7,688 nucleotides of DNA from Methanosarcinales archaeon. GTDB taxonomy: Archaea > Halobacteriota > Methanosarcinia > DSM-18856 > Methermicoccaceae. Made by a program: the position numbers and the translations under genes. This document shows, piece after piece, positions 1 through 5,598 of the stretch. The notes below the pieces were generated by a model. It searched no databases, was not told the origin of the DNA, and saw nothing but the letters and a program-made list of their open reading frames with translations. The stretch's first letter is position 1. Each line of letters opens with the position of its first letter. Location: contig QMVI01000048.1 in assembly GCA_003661015.1 (NCBI GenBank), positions 1 to 7,688 of the forward strand, read 5' to 3'.

Positions 1-1506
1 CTGTCAAGCACGCCAGATGAGGACAGACCGAGCGTTCAGATTGGAGACCCATATACTGAAAAGCTGATAATAGAAGCCACTCTCGAAGCCATGGACAGAG
101 GGATAGTCGAGGCCTGCAAGGATTTGGGAGCCGCAGGACTTGCTGGTGCGAGCTCTGAGATGGCTGCTGGTGGGGGACTTGGAATCAGAATATTTGCTGA
201 TGCGGTTCCGTTGAGAGAAAAAGGACTCACAACTTACGAAATACTGTTAGCAGAATCTCAGGAGAGGATGATAATCGAGGTCAGACCTGAAAATGTTGAG
301 GAGATTGCCGAGATAGCTCGCAAGTATGACATAGCATTTGGTGTTGTGGGTGTTCTAACGCAAGAAAAGAAATTTGTGGTCGAGCACAATGGAGAGGTGG
401 TTGTTGACCTTCCGATGGATTTGCTCGTTGGCGGAGCCCCCCCCTATGATAGAAAGGCAAGGAAGAGAAGAGCATACATCCCGCCCCTTACTTTGACCGA
501 AGTGTCTGATTACCGCAACGCAATTTTGAAAATACTGTCTTCTCCGAATGTCGCATTCAAGGACTGGGTGTTCAGGCAGTATGATCATGAAGTACAGATA
601 AGAACACATGTGAAGCCGGGTGAGGACTGTGGTGTTTTACTTGACCCGATGTGTGAGCATATGATTGCGCTGTCTTGCGGATGCAACCCGAGACATGTTG
701 CTCTCAATCCGTATGAGGGAACAAAATTGAGTATAATCGAGAACTCTTCGAACCTTGCGGTAGTGGGTGCAGAACCCATATGTATTGTGAACTGCCTGAA
801 CTTTGGAAATCCTGAGGATGAGGAGGTGTATTGGGATTTCAGGGAAAGTGTAAGAGGTTTGGGAGACGGAGCAAGAGAAATTGGTGTTCCTGTTGTGGGG
901 GGGAACGTTTCGTTCTACAACGAAAGTGAGGAGTTTGGCACAGAAGTCCTCCCAACACCTTCCATAGGAATGGTTGGAATCCTTCCCAGGATGAGAGTAC
1001 CATCGATGTATCTGAGTGAGGGAGACTCCATCGTACTTGTTGGCGCAACGTACGATGAGATGCTGGGAAGCGAATTTTATGGATGCTATGGTGTTTTATC
1101 TGAATCGAACGCACCCAAGTTCAGAAGTGAGTATGTGAATAACATCAAGAAGGTCAGAGAAGTTGTGAGAGAGGGGATTGTGAACTCTGCTCATGACCTG
1201 TCGATTGGAGGTCTTGCAGTGGGGATATGCAAGATGGCTCTAAAATGCGGAGCAGAAGTCAGACTGGAGTCCAATAGTGGGACATTGAATACACTGCTGT
1301 TCTCAGAGACATATGGCAGGTTCGTTCTCGGTGTTGAAGAGGAGCTCGTTGATGAGGTCTTATCAAAGACAGGCGGACAGGTGATAGGAAAAGCAGGAGG
1401 TGGAAGGATAAAGATAAACGATATATTGCTTGATTTGTCAGATGTTCAGACCGCTTTATCATCTCTTACGAAAACGATGATTGGAGATGAAAATGAGAGG
1501 AAGTAA
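1..1506 (+). CDS. purL: Phosphoribosylformylglycinamidine synthase, large subunit PurL (5' truncated by window edge)
   Basis: PurL is the synthetase subunit that converts FGAR to FGAM with ATP and ammonia from the PurQ glutaminase (step 4 of cytosolic purine biosynthesis). The frame is open from base 1 and 501 residues are visible. Archaeal/Bacillus-type small PurL is roughly 700-730 residues, so about 200 N-terminal residues lie outside the window. Visible family signatures are RPSVQIGDPYTEK at the very start, GAAGLAGASSEMA (about 130-170), SSNLAVVGAEPICIVNCLNF (745-804), VGGNVSFYNES (895-927) and HDLSIGGLAVG (1192-1224). These are the two-fold repeated AIRS/PurM-like ATP-binding elements. 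The gene ends in TAA at 1504-1506 and overlaps flpA by 14 bases, suggesting translational coupling. An 8-C run at 437-444 does not break the frame. Identification is by recognised motifs; the small-PurL architecture is inferred from length. Confidence 0.96.
   Translation: MSSTPDEDRPSVQIGDPYTEKLIIEATLEAMDRGIVEACKDLGAAGLAGASSEMAAGGGLGIRIFADAVPLREKGLTTYEILLAESQERMIIEVRPENVEEIAEIARKYDIAFGVVGVLTQEKKFVVEHNGEVVVDLPMDLLVGGAPPYDRKARKRRAYIPPLTLTEVSDYRNAILKILSSPNVAFKDWVFRQYDHEVQIRTHVKPGEDCGVLLDPMCEHMIALSCGCNPRHVALNPYEGTKLSIIENSSNLAVVGAEPICIVNCLNFGNPEDEEVYWDFRESVRGLGDGAREIGVPVVGGNVSFYNESEEFGTEVLPTPSIGMVGILPRMRVPSMYLSEGDSIVLVGATYDEMLGSEFYGCYGVLSESNAPKFRSEYVNNIKKVREVVREGIVNSAHDLSIGGLAVGICKMALKCGAEVRLESNSGTLNTLLFSETYGRFVLGVEEELVDEVLSKTGGQVIGKAGGGRIKINDILLDLSDVQTALSSLTKTMIGDENERK
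1483..1486 (+). promoter_or_regulatory. Ribosome-binding site choosing the flpA start
   Basis: GGAG lies six bases before the ATG at 1493. It would abut the ATG at 1487 and overlap the TTG at 1481, so 1493 is the best-spaced start. A TGA at 1478-1480 in the same frame rules out any longer protein. Confidence 0.55.
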
Positions 1507-2050
1507 GTCAAAGAGGAGCAAGTTTCTATCTCTGATCGAGAAGAATCCGAGGGTTATTAGAGATATGGGGGAGGGTGCAAAGATACTGTATCTGGGAGCT
1601 GGTGCTGGAACAACGCTGAGGTTCATGCTCGAACTAATACCACACTCGCATGTATATGCGGTGGAGATTGCACCAAAGCCGATGAGAAGACTCCTCTCGC
1701 TCTTCAAGGGAAATGAAAGGGTGATACCCATACTCGAGGATGCAAACCATCCGGAAAGATATTCAGGGATAGTGGAAAAGGTAGATATGATATATCAGGA
1801 TGTTGCACAGCCAAATCAAGCAGATATTGCAATCAAGAATGCCAGATATTTTCTTGACAGGGGGTTGCTGATAATGATGTGCAAACTCAAAAGTATAGAC
1901 TTTTCAGCTCCCCATTCAAAAATTGTGAATGAAGTGAGGAGGGAACTCGAGGAAGAGTTCAAAATAGACGAGGTTATTAAATTACCCTATCATAAAGACC
2001 ATGTTTGCTTTGTTGCAAGGAGGAGATATGATGAAGATAGTGGTGCTTGA
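1493..2050 (+). CDS. flpA: Fibrillarin-like rRNA/tRNA 2'-O-methyltransferase, N-terminally short
   Basis: Fibrillarin is the SAM-dependent methyltransferase of archaeal box C/D RNPs, adding 2'-O-methyl groups to rRNA and tRNA guided by sRNAs with L7Ae and Nop5. The 185-residue product has the SAM-binding core ILYLGAGAGTT (about 31-41), VYAVEIAPKPMRRLL, VIPILEDANHPERY, VDMIYQDVAQPNQA and a C-terminal HKDHVCFVAR. The catalytic tetrad known for fibrillarin (Lys-Asp-Lys-His) can be placed at K10 (RSKF), D103 (YQDVAQ), K131 (CKLKSID) and H170 (KDHV). Usual archaeal homologues are about 210-230 residues and have roughly 50 residues before the RSKL segment; here RSKF starts at residue 8. The small N-terminal domain is therefore missing, and the TGA at 1478 shows it is not a start-choice error. 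The family core GAASG reads GAGAG here. No nop5 gene is adjacent in the window. Ends in TGA and overlaps the next gene by 20 bases. Fibrillarin family membership is confident; whether it is the main fibrillarin or a paralogue is unknown. Confidence 0.88.
   Translation: MRGSKSKRSKFLSLIEKNPRVIRDMGEGAKILYLGAGAGTTLRFMLELIPHSHVYAVEIAPKPMRRLLSLFKGNERVIPILEDANHPERYSGIVEKVDMIYQDVAQPNQADIAIKNARYFLDRGLLIMMCKLKSIDFSAPHSKIVNEVRRELEEEFKIDEVIKLPYHKDHVCFVARRRYDEDSGA
2018..2023 (+). promoter_or_regulatory. Strong Shine-Dalgarno sequence of the DUF366 gene
   Basis: AGGAGG lies inside the 3' end of flpA. It is seven bases before ATG 2031 and four before the adjacent in-frame ATG 2028, so 2031 is preferred. 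It excludes the far-upstream ATG at 2001, whose extension is only a frame-shifted reading of the flpA end. Confidence 0.7.
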
Positions 2051-2564
2051 ACATGAGGAGTGTTATGATGGCTCCCAACTCTCTCCCCTATGGGCACTAT
2101 CGAAGAGGGTGAAGGGCGATTCGATTGTGGCTTTCAAGGGGCCAATGAACGTGGTGGATATAAAGGATGCAGAGGACACAGACATCAGAGGAGATGAACT
2201 TATACACTTCATCATGGAGAGATTTTCAAATCCACCAACCATGATGGAGGCATATCTCATCCAGAGATTGTTTTTATGTTGTTTGTGTGATGTACTGAGG
2301 GAAGAAGGATTCGATGTGGTGAGAAAAGGAGGGGACCTCTACATGGGGGAAGGCAAGCTTACAGTATCCATAGCATCCATATCTCCCTCTTCCGAGAAGT
2401 TTCATTGTGGAGTGAACCTCACAACAAGTGGTACTCCTGAGGACGTGGAGGTCTCTGCCATCCATGTAAAGGACTGGAAGGCATTTGCAGAGAACGTTGC
2501 TATGAGGTTTGTGTCTGAACTCGATGACATAGAGAGAGATATATCAAAAAGTAGAACATTGTAA
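2031..2564 (+). CDS. DUF366 family protein, function unknown
   Basis: The 177-residue soluble protein matches the archaeal/bacterial DUF366 family by pattern: CYDGSQLSPLWAL near the N terminus (residues 11-23), GDSIVAFKGPMNVVD (about 28-43), DELIHFIMERF, a middle segment around AYLIQRLFL, then GGDLYMGEGKLTVSIASISPSSEKFHCGVNLTTSGTP split over about 94-132. No signal peptide or membrane segment is visible. The invariant-looking YDGSQL, GDDLY-like and KLxVSIA segments suggest an enzyme active site, but the reaction is not known to me and I assign none. The gene starts inside flpA behind a strong ribosome-binding site and ends (TAA) two bases before the DUF131 gene, so it belongs to the same transcription unit. 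Start 2028 is an equally possible one-residue extension. Confidence 0.85.
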   Translation: MKIVVLEHEECYDGSQLSPLWALSKRVKGDSIVAFKGPMNVVDIKDAEDTDIRGDELIHFIMERFSNPPTMMEAYLIQRLFLCCLCDVLREEGFDVVRKGGDLYMGEGKLTVSIASISPSSEKFHCGVNLTTSGTPEDVEVSAIHVKDWKAFAENVAMRFVSELDDIERDISKSRTL

Positions 2565-2566
2565 TT

Positions 2567-2782
2567 ATGAGAGCTATGAGAGTTGGAGTATGGACAATAC
2601 TGCTGATAATTGTATTGTTGATGATTGTGCTAATGTTAGCGGGCGGTGGGGAGTACGGCGGAGTTATAATGATCGGCCCCATCCCCATTGTCTTCGGCTC
2701 AAACTACAAATGGGCAGTTTTTGCAGTGATACTTACCCTCATCCTGATGTCGGTGGCTTTCGTATGGATGTACTCATACTGA
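2567..2782 (+). CDS. DUF131 (TIGR00304-type) small membrane protein
   Basis: The 71-residue protein has two hydrophobic helices (about residues 8-26 and 48-68). They flank a polar, glycine-rich segment GGEYGGVIMIGPIPIVFGSN, which is the hallmark of the archaeal DUF131/TIGR00304 family of unknown function. The short basic N terminus (MRAMR) predicts a cytoplasmic start. There is no clear ribosome-binding site before ATG 2567, nor before the alternative ATG at 2576. Translation is probably coupled to the DUF366 gene, which stops two bases earlier. It ends in TGA and overlaps the glycosyltransferase start by 19 bases. The family is recognised by its motif; no function is proposed. Confidence 0.82.
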   Translation: MRAMRVGVWTILLIIVLLMIVLMLAGGGEYGGVIMIGPIPIVFGSNYKWAVFAVILTLILMSVAFVWMYSY

Positions 2783-3822
2783 ATTGGAGGGGTCCAAATG
2801 ACCCACTCGCAGGTGGCTCAGAGACGTATTTGATGGAGGTTGCAAAGAGACTCTCCTCAAAATACAGAATAACACTGGTCTGCAGAAGACCGAAGGGACT
2901 TCCAAAGGAGGAAGTTGTGGATGGTGTGAGAGTTGTGAGGGTAGGGGGGCAGTATACGGTATATTTGAGAGCAGCCCTTGAGTATATGAAAAGAGGTGCG
3001 GATTTTGTGATAGACAATATAAATGGCATCCCCTTCTTCACTCCTCTCTATGTCAGGAAGCCAAAGCTCGCCATAATCCACCATCTCGCAAGAGAGATAT
3101 TCTTTCTGGAGCTACCCTATCCGCTTGCAGTGGTTGGGTGGCTGGCAGAAAACTCGATACCCTTCATATACAGAAAAGTGAAGTTCGGAGTCGTGAGTTA
3201 GAGTACATATTCAGAAGTTGTGAAGTTCGGAATACCTGAAGAGAATGTGAGCATACTTGGTGAGGGAATAAATCCACCGAGGTTGAGAGGCTTTCCAAAG
3301 GAGAAAGAACCCACCCTCATATATGTCGGGAGACTCAAAAAATACAAGAGGGTAGAGATGCTTATTGAAGCATCTACCATACTGAAAAACGAGTTTCCTG
3401 AGTTGAAGGTGTGGATAGTTGGAAGCGGAGATATGGAGCCTGAACTACGGAAAAATTCTAAAGAATGGATTCATTTTTTTGGGTTCGTAGATGAAGAAAA
3501 GAAGTGGGAGCTTCTTGAGAGGGCATGGATATTCGTGATGCCTTCTGTAAAGGAGGGATTCGGTTTGACGATTGCGGAGGCTGAGGCGTGTGGCCTTCCT
3601 GCGGTGGGCTTCAACGTTCCAGGAGTCAGAGATTCGATTTAGGACAGATACTCGGGGTTGCTGGTTGATGAGGAAACACCTCAAGCACTTGCTCGTGGGA
3701 TAAAATGGCTTCTTGAGGGAAATAGGTGGGCAGAGATTGGAAAGAATGCAAAAGAATGGGCAAAAAAATTCAGCTGGGATGAGGTTGCAAACAGACTGGA
3801 CAAACTGATACAGGGTGATTGA
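2764..3822 (+). CDS. GT4-type glycosyltransferase with two in-frame TAG codons (probable pyrrolysine sense codons)
   Basis: Read through two TAG codons, one frame from ATG 2764 to TGA 3820-3822 gives a 352-residue GT-B glycosyltransferase, a normal length for group 1/GT4 enzymes. The N-terminal Rossmann domain starts MDVLILNWRGPNDPLAGGSETYL, with the usual glycine-rich loop before SE. The C-terminal donor-binding domain has LIYVGRLKKYKRVEMLIEA (about 184-202), LKVWIVGSGDMEPEL, PSVKEGFGLTIAEAEACGLP with the E-x7-E pair E264/E272, and a C-terminal GLLVDEETPQALARGI segment. The TAG codons are residue 146 (VVS-TAG-STYSE, at the domain junction) and residue 293 (DSI-TAG-DRYSG). No frameshift or other stop interrupts the frame, and coding character continues on both sides. 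A conventional code gives a 145-residue fragment and two broken remnants, so a pseudogene is the alternative. GGTGG at 2752-2756 is a possible ribosome-binding site. Donor and acceptor cannot be read from sequence. TGA is followed at once by the CofE-family ATG. Confidence 0.8.
3199..3201 (+). other. In-frame TAG codon 1 of the glycosyltransferase gene (residue 146)
   Basis: The codon sits in VVS-TAG-STYSEVVKFGIPEENVSI. In GT4 enzymes this is the V-S-x-S/T-x segment opening the C-terminal half, where x is variable (often E, P, N or Q). Sense reading as pyrrolysine would leave the motif intact. Confidence 0.65.
3640..3642 (+). other. In-frame TAG codon 2 of the glycosyltransferase gene (residue 293)
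   Basis: The codon sits in PGVRDSI-TAG-DRYSGLLVD, matching the GT4 segment P-G-x-x-D-x-V-x-D-G-x-T-G-L-L-V after the E-x7-E motif. The position is variable and often basic or hydrophobic. The canonical motif resumes in frame immediately afterwards. Confidence 0.65.
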
Positions 3823-4602
3823 ATGGATAAAAATGATATCAGCGAAGTAAGGTTCATAGGAGTTCCCACAAAGATAATCAAACCCGGAGATGACATCTTT
3901 GAGTGTTTTATCGAGGCGATTGAGAACAATGGAATTGAGATACAAGAGGGAGACATAATCGTTGTCTCGGAGTGTGCGGTTGCGAGTGCAGAAGGCAGGA
4001 TAATCAGATTATGCGAAGTATCACCCAGCACCAAAGCAGTAGAACTTGGGAAGAAGTATTCGATAGAACCAGAACTCATGGAGCTAATAATCAAAAGCTC
4101 TGATGCAATAGTAGGAGGAATCCCCGGGTTCGTACTTACGCTCAAAGATGGATTTCTCTGTCCAAACGCAGGAATCGACTCATCAAATGTGCCAGAGGGC
4201 TGTGTGGCTCTCATGCCAGAGAACCCAGAAAGAAGTGCGAGAGAGTTGAGGATGAAGATTGAGGAAAAGACTGGTAAGAAAGTGGGGGTTGTAATCGCAG
4301 ATTCAAGAACCCACCCTCTCAGACTCGGATGTGTTGGTATCGCTCTTGCATGCTCTGGTTTCAGGGGGGTGAAGGATATGAGAGGGAAACTTGATTTGTT
4401 TGGCAAGCCACTCAAAATAACGAGAAGTGCTGTTGCAGATAACATCGTTTCAGGAGCCCAGCTCGTGATGGGAGAAAGCGATGAGGGAGTACCTTTTGTG
4501 ATTGTTCGTGGGGTTGATGTGGAGCTCGACGATTCTGATGAACCGATTCCAACAGTTCCACCAGCAGAATGTCTTTATTTTGGTTTGATTAGAAGCTTAT
4601 AA
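3823..4602 (+). CDS. cofE: Coenzyme F420-0:L-glutamate ligase family protein (CofE or CofE-like paralogue)
   Basis: CofE adds gamma-linked glutamates to F420-0 using GTP and divalent metal, in the cytosol. The 259-residue length fits the family (about 250). Recognisable elements are the N-terminal VPTKIIKPGDDI, VVSECAVASAEGRIIRL (47-63, the family's V-S-x-x-V-S-x-A-E-G-R), FLCPNAGIDSSNVPEG (111-126, metal/nucleotide loop), ADSRTHPLRLG (159-169), GKLDLFGKPLKITRSAVADNI (188-208) and QLVMGESDEGVPFVIVRG (213-230). In classical CofE, as I recall it, the second metal loop reads like D-T-x-G-R-x-x-R-x-G. Here it is D-S-R-T-H-P-L-R-L-G, and the C terminus ends in an ECLYFG element, so this may be the archaeal CofE-like paralogue with another substrate. 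The ATG follows the glycosyltransferase TGA directly, with GGTGAT at 3814-3819 as ribosome-binding site. Ends in TAA inside a tandem duplication. Confidence 0.85.
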   Translation: MDKNDISEVRFIGVPTKIIKPGDDIFECFIEAIENNGIEIQEGDIIVVSECAVASAEGRIIRLCEVSPSTKAVELGKKYSIEPELMELIIKSSDAIVGGIPGFVLTLKDGFLCPNAGIDSSNVPEGCVALMPENPERSARELRMKIEEKTGKKVGVVIADSRTHPLRLGCVGIALACSGFRGVKDMRGKLDLFGKPLKITRSAVADNIVSGAQLVMGESDEGVPFVIVRGVDVELDDSDEPIPTVPPAECLYFGLIRSL

Positions 4603-4638
4603 ACTCCCTATGAATCTCATAAACTCCCTATGAATCTC
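4599..4638. repeat. Perfect 20-bp tandem duplication between cofE and the PUA gene
   Basis: Bases 4599-4618 and 4619-4638 are identical (ataaactccc followed by tatgaatctc). Copy 1 holds the cofE stop codon (TAA 4600-4602). The junction supplies the PUA gene's stop (TGA, read on the minus strand at 4617-4619), and copy 2 encodes that protein's last residues. Collapsing the repeat would leave one copy in which a TTATAA at the junction ends both convergent genes with TAA. Confidence 0.95.
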
Positions 4639-5105
4639 CATAGAGAATCCCCAACATAATGCACATTTTTAACAACCTTTCCCCTCCTTCCAACCATCTC
4701 TCCCCCATCCACAAGAGCCTTCCCCATGCACAGATATTTTCCATGCTCCTCCTCTTTGACAAACACTGTATCACCTTCACGAATTGACTCATCTGAATAA
4801 ACAACACCCGGTCCCATAACATCAGCCCCCCTCACAATATGAGGAACAGCCCCTCTATCCACCACAACCCCTCCCTTTGAAATATCATTTTTAAGAGCAA
4901 AGTTCAGAGTCGGAACAATCTCATCTTTCAAATAAAGAGCTATGGCATCTCTCTTGACGAGAACGATACCTTGAAACTCAGCATGGTCGATAGCAACGTA
5001 TTCCATCCTGTCTTCTAACCTGAACTCCTCACACCATTTCTTGAGTGCATTCAAGACCTTCTTTACCTCCCCTCCCCTCAGATGATGTCTCTTTTTTACC
5101 TTCAT
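4617..5105 (-). CDS. PUA-domain RNA-binding protein, archaeal MCT-1-like
   Basis: The 162-residue protein has an N-terminal pre-PUA domain (about 1-75, basic start MKVKKRHHLRGGEVKKVL, then YVAIDHAEFQGIVLVKRDAIALYL). A PUA domain follows (about 79-155) with GGVVVDRGAVPHIVRGADVMGPGVV split over 78-102, GDTVFVKEEEHGKYLCMGKALVDG and KNVHYVGDSLW. This is the arrangement of the universal archaeal PUA proteins related to eukaryotic MCT-1/MCTS1, which bind the ribosome or tRNA-acceptor-like RNA; that role is family knowledge, not shown here. It is the only minus-strand gene seen, convergent with cofE (14 bases apart) and divergent from lsm. ATG 5105-5103 is preceded by GGTGAG (plus-strand 5109-5114). 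Its stop is TGA, apparently created by the 20-bp duplication. Confidence 0.9.
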   Translation of the reverse strand: MKVKKRHHLRGGEVKKVLNALKKWCEEFRLEDRMEYVAIDHAEFQGIVLVKRDAIALYLKDEIVPTLNFALKNDISKGGVVVDRGAVPHIVRGADVMGPGVVYSDESIREGDTVFVKEEEHGKYLCMGKALVDGGEMVGRRGKVVKNVHYVGDSLWRFIGSL

Positions 5106-5195
5106 TCACTCACCAATTCTTCTTGATTCGATAAGTTTAAGTAGAGTGCGGTGGATGATGCATTTGCCAGCTGTTATCAGGAAGGTGAAGGTTGG
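5106..5195. promoter_or_regulatory. Divergent intergenic region between the PUA gene and lsm, with weak TATA-like element
   Basis: This 90-bp gap must hold the start signals for both divergent units. The only AT-rich candidate is ATAAGTTTAAG at 5131-5141. On the plus strand it would place transcription start near 5165 and give a leader of about 30 bases before lsm. For the minus-strand gene it lies very close to the start codon, so that transcript would have almost no leader. The match to a TATA box is weak. Confidence 0.35.
5183..5188 (+). promoter_or_regulatory. Ribosome-binding site of lsm
   Basis: AGGTGA lies seven bases before ATG 5196. It decides against the upstream in-frame GTG at 5151, whose extra 15 residues do not resemble Sm proteins. 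Confidence 0.7.
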
Positions 5196-5411
5196 ATGGG
5201 AACAAGACCTCTCGATGTTCTTAATGATGCTCTTGGTAGTTCGGTTCTTGTCAGGCTGAAGGGTGCAAGAGAGTTCAGAGGAACCCTCACAGGCTATGAC
5301 ATCCACATGAACCTCGTGCTTGAAGAGGCAGAGGAGATATTGGAAGATGGAACGAGAAAGCTGGGTGTTGTGATTGTGAGAGGAGACAATATTGTTTATG
5401 TCTCTCCATAA
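5196..5411 (+). CDS. Archaeal Sm-like (LSm) small nuclear ribonucleoprotein homologue
   Basis: Archaeal Sm proteins form heptameric rings that bind U-rich single-stranded RNA and act in RNA processing and small-RNA metabolism. The 71-residue product matches the usual size (about 70-80). An N-terminal helix MGTRPLDVLNDAL precedes the Sm1 motif (about 16-47), with GYDIHMNLVLEEAEE holding the RNA-contacting D35, M38 and N39 positions. Sm2 (about 57-70) contains VVIVRGDNIVYV with the R62-G63 pair. The order lsm - rpl37e - purF resembles that in Archaeoglobus as I recall it, and the lsm-rpl37e pair is common in archaea. The TAA at 5409-5411 overlaps the AGGTGG that serves the next gene, nine bases before its ATG. 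Confidence 0.95.
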   Translation: MGTRPLDVLNDALGSSVLVRLKGAREFRGTLTGYDIHMNLVLEEAEEILEDGTRKLGVVIVRGDNIVYVSP

Positions 5412-5420
5412 GGTGGTGCT

Positions 5421-5579
5421 ATGTCAAAGGGAACACCCTCGATGAAGGGAGGAAAGAAGACTCACATCAGATGCAGGAGATGTGGTAGAGTCTCATATCA
5501 TAAACGCAAAAAGGTTTGTGCTTCTTGTGGATTTGGTCGCTCTGCGAGGAGGCGCTCCTACAGCTGGAGGAAGAAATAA
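5421..5579 (+). CDS. rpl37e: Large-subunit ribosomal protein L37e
   Basis: The small basic protein of 52 residues is a zinc-binding component of the archaeal/eukaryotic 50S/60S subunit that binds 23S rRNA. The sequence shows the family start MSKGTPSMKGGKKTHIRCRR. The zinc ribbon has cysteines 18, 21, 33 and 36 (CRRC and CASC, 11 residues between pairs), followed by GFGRSARRRSYSWRKK, the arginine-rich tail with the family's tryptophan. GGTGG at 5412-5416 precedes ATG 5421. It ends in TAA 5577-5579, and purF starts 19 bases later, so the two are probably co-transcribed. Confidence 0.96.
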   Translation: MSKGTPSMKGGKKTHIRCRRCGRVSYHKRKKVCASCGFGRSARRRSYSWRKK

Positions 5580-5587
5580 TGCCTCGC

Positions 5588-5594
5588 AGGTGAT
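5588..5594 (+). promoter_or_regulatory. Ribosome-binding site choosing a TTG start for purF
   Basis: AGGTGAT is complementary to the 3' end of archaeal 16S rRNA and lies four bases before TTG 5599. The GTG at 5590 is part of this site and so is an unlikely start. The ATG at 5482 lies inside rpl37e and would add a non-homologous leader. Confidence 0.7.
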
Positions 5595-5598
5595 TCAA

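Noticed and set aside
437..444. Eight-C homopolymer in purL as a possible frameshift site
   Set aside because: The frame is continuous and the residues around it (VGGAPPYDRK) resemble the family, so no shift is needed.
2590..2763. Upstream extension of the glycosyltransferase frame
   Set aside because: This stretch is the DUF131 gene read out of frame. The GT4 N terminus begins naturally at MDVLILNW (2764).
3178..3231. 12-bp direct repeat gtgaagttcgga at 3178-3189 and 3220-3231 flanking TAG codon 1
   Set aside because: Both copies encode V-K-F-G in frame within the normal GT4 segment, and the spacing fits the family length, so it is more likely coincidence than a duplication that created the stop.
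3445..3945. Minus-strand open frame of 166 codons over the glycosyltransferase end
   Set aside because: Antisense shadow crossing the junction of two plus-strand genes, with no ribosome-binding site or recognisable motif.
3681..4445. Long minus-strand open frame (254 codons) opposite the cofE-family gene
   Set aside because: It is serine- and proline-rich, low-complexity in appearance, matches no family I know, and lies over a well-supported plus-strand gene.
5482..5598. Earlier ATG for purF giving a 39-residue longer protein
   Set aside because: The extension is rpl37e read in another frame, and PurF needs a short propeptide before its catalytic cysteine, which TTG 5599 provides.
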